This document shows, in pieces, positions 25,501 to 27,995 of a stretch of 27,995 nucleotides of DNA (position 1 is its first letter; each line of letters begins with the position of its first letter). Where the stretch lies: NCBI GenBank assembly GCA_002449695.1, contig DJXI01000034.1:1-27995 (forward strand), read 5' to 3'. The position numbers were made by a program, and so were the translations under genes. This DNA is from Verrucomicrobia bacterium UBA7008. GTDB lineage: Bacteria; Verrucomicrobiota; Kiritimatiellia; RFP12; UBA1067. Under the pieces are notes generated by a model. That model searched no databases. It was not told where the DNA came from and worked only from the letters and a program-made list of their open reading frames with translations.

Positions 25501-27772
25501 AGTTCGTCGTCTCACCGCCAGCCTCGACAGTGGCGACGACGGGAAGAGTCTCCTCGGACAACGTGCCGAGGAGGTAGCTGAATTCGGAAAGGGTGACTGT
25601 TGCTAGGCCGTTCGCGTCAAGAGATTCTGTCCATGAATCTTTTCCGTTATGCTGCTTGATGACACCATCGCTAGCGTAATGCGTCAGAGTGACGAGCTTG
25701 CCGGCGTTTTCAACCCCGAAGTCAAGGGTAAACGTGAAACTGGCGTCTTCAGCCAGTTCGCTATTGGCCACTGCATACGAGGTTGTTGCCGTCGTTCCCT
25801 CTTCTGTTGTCGTCGTAATCGTTGCAACAGGATGGACCTCAAACGCCTTGTCAGCCGCGCCTATAGCCGTAACAAGAGCCGTGTTCAGTCCGGGCTCGGA
25901 ACTCTCCGCCTCTGTCTTCGCAAGGCTCAGCACCATGCTTGAAACCTTGTCGGCAGCAAGATTCTCGCTTGCGACAGCGTTCGCGATAACAGCGGCGGGC
26001 TTTACGAAATCGGAAACCACCGTCTTGCCCGTGCTGACGATTGTCTCATCCTTGCTTACATCAGTCACAACCGAAAACTTCTTGCCGTCTCCGCTGCCCT
26101 GGCTCACGACATACGCCTCAACGGTCTTGCCTGTCTGTTCGGAGCCTGTTCCGCTCGTAATTGTCACTGTCTTGGGCGTAACTGTCGTTTCTGCAGTCGA
26201 ACCAGTTCCGGCGGTTACCGCCGTGCCCGTCGTCGTAGTCACCGTGCTGCCTGCGGGCGCCGCTTCGCTACCGATGGACGTAGAGACGTTTACCGTGATT
26301 TCTTTGTTGTCCTCAACGGTCGCAATCGCCTCGTCTGCGGTGGAATAATTGGCATCGCTTGTCTTGGCAATGCTATTGTCGGCGACCATCGCAAAATGCG
26401 GTTCGCCTGCGTCAAACGACTTGATGACAAGCACGTTATTTTCATCTACTACGGGATAACCGTCTTCATCAACAGAAAAGCCGTATTCGTCCGCCGTGTT
26501 CTTCCTATATACGACCGGGACAGCAGGCGCGCCTTGAGACACTGACGCAAAAAGAGGTGTCACTGTCTCGAACTTGTACTTGATTTCCTCGACAACATAA
26601 GGATTCTCATAGGAATTATAAACGGGATTATCCTCATTCCACATCACCAGCGATACGGTGATTGTCTTGCCTCTATTCTCTTCGGAGAAGTTGATCGCTC
26701 CGCAAGTGAAGGAGCCAACCATTTTAACAATATCGCTATAATTCCAACCATTCTTGGTCACAGACATCAGAAGCGGAATCTTCTCTCCGGCCTTAGCATC
26801 AACAGGGCTCGGGAACGCAACAGCCCCCCAACCATACTGTCCAAAGAGTCCAATGGAGTATGCATCCGTATCTGCGTCCATGCTTACGACATAATCGCAC
26901 TTCCAGCTGGCATACTTGCCGGAACTTGCTTCTTCAGAGGTGTCTTTCGCCTCGAACGTATACGCCACATTCGGCGTGACTGTTCCATACTGGTAGCCGC
27001 CGCCCAGAATGTTGTTGACAGGCACGAGATTGACTTCCTTGTTGTAAGCCGTATTCTTCGTGACGACAGCTTCCGGAGCGTCGGGCAGCCCGAATGTAAA
27101 GCGCTTTGCTTCGCCAAGAGAATAGCTCTTTGACGGATCGTCGGGATTGTAAAGAATCGGTTCAAGAGTAATGACGACATTCGGATGCGCCATGCGATAG
27201 GCAGTAGTCAGATAAAGAGAACAGCCAAACCCTTTGTTTTCGACAAAGCCACGTGCCTCCAACGACATTGCGCCAATTATTCCGCCTGGGGAAATCTGCC
27301 CCAGAACGCGATATCCAGTATTCGCCTCAAGCGTGAACGGAGAGTCGCCCAATGGCGCATACACCCATTCAACGTCTTCAGATGTCTTCCCCGAAATGCA
27401 TCCGCCCTCACTTGATGCGTCCACCTGCTCAAAGGTCATACCAGAAGGAAGAGCTGTTCCTGGATTGACAAGAGTCAAGTCCTCGCTCGATGTAAGCACC
27501 CAGTCAATCTTCCAGTTGGCAATGGCAGCAAACTCCTCTTGGTGTGCGGCAAGGACATCTGCGGAAAGCTCGTAGTGCAGGGCGACATTTACCGGAGTAA
27601 GTTGCCCGCGCCAGTCCAAACTGTCATCGGCAGGATCCAAAGTTGTCACCGTCAGTTCCGGGACATCTATGACATTGATCTCTTCTGCCCATGCACTACC
27701 GATTGTGACGGTCGCGAGAGCGAGGGCGGCGAGCTTCGACGCCACGGAACCAATAATGTCTTTCAGTTTCAT
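19505..27772 (-). CDS. Giant secreted multi-module beta-helix surface protein
   Basis: This 2755-residue protein has a signal peptide (about 1-29, ending GSAWA). An N-terminal beta-rich region to about 770 includes a Thr-rich stretch (TVTTTTGTAVTAGTG). A recurring module-start motif then appears near residues 777, 1099, 1585, 1915 and 2187, with a pattern such as TLAEAI-AA--GDTVQLLKDV. The first module carries GLUG-like repeats (GGLVGHG, about 810-960). The second carries 22-24-residue units of the type VTISGG-I-A---AI-N--TG (about 1257-1420), typical of right-handed beta-helices. Several modules close with GYEVV-NTD--TK--YPYTVVS. A separate C-terminal domain (about 2444-2755) ends IPAGTGFWFLNKSAEKDVEW. 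There is no PEP-CTERM or autotransporter barrel, so its anchoring is unknown. ATG at 27772 follows GGAGAA. An adhesin or glycan-binding role is only inferred. Confidence 0.9.
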   Translation of the reverse strand: MKLKDIIGSVASKLAALALATVTIGSAWAEEINVIDVPELTVTTLDPADDSLDWRGQLTPVNVALHYELSADVLAAHQEEFAAIANWKIDWVLTSSEDLTLVNPGTALPSGMTFEQVDASSEGGCISGKTSEDVEWVYAPLGDSPFTLEANTGYRVLGQISPGGIIGAMSLEARGFVENKGFGCSLYLTTAYRMAHPNVVITLEPILYNPDDPSKSYSLGEAKRFTFGLPDAPEAVVTKNTAYNKEVNLVPVNNILGGGYQYGTVTPNVAYTFEAKDTSEEASSGKYASWKCDYVVSMDADTDAYSIGLFGQYGWGAVAFPSPVDAKAGEKIPLLMSVTKNGWNYSDIVKMVGSFTCGAINFSEENRGKTITVSLVMWNEDNPVYNSYENPYVVEEIKYKFETVTPLFASVSQGAPAVPVVYRKNTADEYGFSVDEDGYPVVDENNVLVIKSFDAGEPHFAMVADNSIAKTSDANYSTADEAIATVEDNKEITVNVSTSIGSEAAPAGSTVTTTTGTAVTAGTGSTAETTVTPKTVTITSGTGSEQTGKTVEAYVVSQGSGDGKKFSVVTDVSKDETIVSTGKTVVSDFVKPAAVIANAVASENLAADKVSSMVLSLAKTEAESSEPGLNTALVTAIGAADKAFEVHPVATITTTTEEGTTATTSYAVANSELAEDASFTFTLDFGVENAGKLVTLTHYASDGVIKQHNGKDSWTESLDANGLATVTLSEFSYLLGTLSEETLPVVATVEAGGETTNFWDLHKALEAGKAAGSVVTLLADVDLAGVAWEPVGTQSEPFRGTFDGNSKTISNLYIPYTYPNVVQNVGLIGTMSDATIKDLEIHNANVTGSGYVGALVGNGDTGSISGVTVSGNIKVLGYQYVGGLVGHGYARIEDCAVCGDGAATSFVRKAASSEINGSGTNGWVGGLKGFLPEGCIIDGCTVADISVLSNDDTVGGVTGMLHYGSTISDCTVSDVVVRADDDDDGYNGIIAGARYKGQPSSILDCTIENVTATAGNDTLTTLIGSATVATSTSGYGSPVAISSSTDGKVSYVYYDTLNSVVAAADADDVIVVLVSPSGLVAPEGWDFKTENNVTTLVRAVAQIGANKYETLAEAIAAANDDETVKMLADVSLDVYVRAQNKKITLDLNGKTVSCGAVTTLLVNGAQLTIDDTSESGEGKVVSTSDNTSYGVVFVQNAGAIIVNAGMIVSDCAARPAIRNANAAGCSIAVAGGAVKNTAGKFAICAHGDADVTITDGAVSAPNWTIMNYGTGDIAVGGGSVSATSGNGAIENISTGNVIISGEALISASANQAIRNDVAGKVTVAGGTVSANGNHGIYNAGTGAVEISGGKLSALYYAVNNQSTGPITISGGDINAVGFAILNYSDGEVTISDGNIESVAHAVLNAANGTVTITGGSMLCKPMTGYEGLGEAAIYNGNYWGQTSDPPTTGVINISGGTIRADYRGAIENHTGTLNISGGEISSLNNAIMNFNPGGAVTISGSASIIADDDPNGSGCAIYSSSGNSDSVDITGGKISGLLGLGSGTYSITGGIFSVEPTKGVAEGYSVVDNPDTATKDDYPYTVVSLYEAQIVREGVVQQKGTLAAMIAAATSGDTIQLLKDVSLTERLFVNAGAEPAYAGSNNRYATTSEDKAITLDLNGKNITSASNIALAGGSLNITGTGTISTTGSGLAPIEVRGTGDLAKKRTLTIGEDVTLDSTSRSYGLNVFGSNDAQKNIIDVTVNGTVNGTLFVLGNLTNAENEINIVVNGTVIAPNGTGTDVNVGIALNGNANVTVNNGATVSGDSGIEVRAGNLTVNGGTISATSQEYSYKPNGSGSTTKGAAIAVAQHGTLLPTTATLNGGTLSGTKQIAVTDVNGNMDAVTVKATQGYTQSSAIPDGYKWVATEAEGEYKLVPKSYVAQIVETGTKFETLAEAIGAAQAGDTVQLLKDVAMSEHAYADKAVGIDGNGKSITFDKSTLTPHGYNDFPIWIEAAPGDPAIAISGVTISGTGGNYTFGIQNAQSTIENVTINANGSEGLCIDGGSSTLAAVTIHNTGVNVNANKDWHNTALSLASKADVTVNGGEYTSENGYAIYLLTTGGKFTINDGTFAGKIRAGVNDGSITAEILIRGGKFDVPEFKTDGATAKIVISGGVFKTSPGAAYIAPGYEVVANTDDATKDAYPYTVVSAYEAQIVRGGVVVTPKGTLAEMITAAQVGDTVQLLKDCETGTAYTHANPLVFNTANATLDLNGKTLTITYNMSLVFRCSNGEVKNGTIVPGVTDLNVSGEWCRYGLTIDSCTGVKVTDVTSTTGIAVGGDPDDNYTPGAGPATGVVFEGCTVTGRSTRYAVFAQNQSTATIKDGTYNANTANEGVLYANFGSNDGGAGILKVTGGSFMGAITQNNAGAIVISGGIFSKRPVAGLLATGYEVVDNTDAETKVEYPYMVDRKLEVIAAADGTVELSKAVDSGYTFQKQVGNGEWKAVTAMHVVESESELPASGATQTYKFKFVDGATDIPVGSTVGILHVADSQTNKTTIIGVPWFALGEKITVDSLVYLGNREEGDTITAYNATNGKYYSWTLAKGEGDALVWTKDSTVKEGEESNTGDTPEASTFELQRGQGLFLTRKTPTKPIYLVGRADGTATATTTLASGTEKNPTWSLLAAPSTTALNLNSSAFKSDTYAKDTIMLPTTGAGVKIPITYENGNWGGPTSVAFKIGDKTYHYTTRTENVTIPAGTGFWFLNKSAEKDVEWTSGGTN

Positions 27773-27787
27773 TGTTTTTCTCCGTTG

Positions 27788-27995
27788 TTAACGTGAAATG
27801 GATTCGTCTTCTTCGGTCTCGACTTCTTCTTCTACTTCATTTCCGAAGCAGCCGGCGACATAAGCGACGGCGACAGCCAGCCCGACCGCCGCCGCGATTG
27901 TGAGCAGAATCTCGACAAAGAACACCATATAACCGCCGTTCGTCTCCGCCGCGCAAAGGTTCTGCGCAGCCAACAATGTGATGCAAACTATGGCG
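27788..27995 (-). CDS. Small membrane protein, partial at the window edge
   Basis: The frame is open to the right edge of the window, and 68 residues are visible. The first visible part (AIVCITLLAAQNLCAAET) looks like the hydrophobic core and end of a signal peptide, so the true start probably lies outside. A second hydrophobic helix (VFFVEILLTIAAAVGLAVAVAYVAGC) and an acidic tail (EVEEEVETEEDESISR) follow. Internal starts, TTG at 27976 and ATG at 27928 (46 residues), are possible, but neither has a good ribosome site. The stop is 15 nt before the giant gene's ATG, so the two are likely co-transcribed. The function is unrecognised; the placement suggests a partner in export or anchoring of the giant protein. 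Confidence 0.6.
   Translation of the reverse strand, partial: AIVCITLLAAQNLCAAETNGGYMVFFVEILLTIAAAVGLAVAVAYVAGCFGNEVEEEVETEEDESISR

Overview
The window is about 28 kb of a GC-rich bacterial chromosome. Every gene I can support lies on the minus strand, so transcription runs from high to low coordinates. The most likely source is a gut- or rumen-type Kiritimatiellae bacterium (Kiritimatiellota, within Verrucomicrobiota). This is inferred from the PEP-CTERM tail at 18898-19461, the very large secreted beta-helix protein with short secreted neighbours, an Asp-type MurA, and a gldA/gldFG/DUF4340-like ABC cluster. No rRNA or marker gene is present to prove it.

Layout in transcription order. (1) 27995-18102: an export or cell-surface cluster with a partial small membrane protein, a 2755-residue secreted beta-helix protein, a PEP-CTERM protein and a small secreted protein. 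(2) 18057-14926: an aromatic amino acid operon with a leader peptide, an attenuator, DAHP synthase, chorismate mutase/prephenate dehydratase and prephenate dehydrogenase. (3) 14915-14566: a repeat-rich spacer. (4) 14529-12607: a secreted GH51 arabinofuranosidase. (5) 12438-9915: an M18 aminopeptidase and a Gfo/Idh/MocA oxidoreductase. (6) 9851-7113: an Opp/Dpp-type ABC ATPase, a KtrA-type potassium regulator and MurA. (7) 7045-678: ABC ATPase, fused permease/GldG-like protein, DUF4340 protein, purC, ybaB and recR. (8) 622-17: a serine recombinase with its own promoter.

Two regulatory themes stand out. First, six transcription units begin with nearly the same extended -10 element (TGATATACT and close variants). 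In five of them the start codon lies only 7-11 nt after the -10, which predicts leaderless or nearly leaderless mRNAs. Second, the aromatic operon carries what looks like a complete ribosome-mediated attenuator: a 20-codon leader peptide, MNNQFYFWAGFYFAYRVRGV, with eight Phe/Tyr/Trp codons; a strong intrinsic terminator; and an 11-nt segment spanning the leader stop codon that is perfectly complementary to the terminator's 5' arm. Its peptide composition matches the products of the genes behind it. This is the strongest candidate here for an undescribed system.

Many gene junctions are tight, with 4-nt ATGA/GTGA overlaps at 1271, 4275, 6335, 9054 and 16888. This indicates translational coupling within the operons. 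I saw no tRNA, rRNA, CRISPR array or plus-strand gene.
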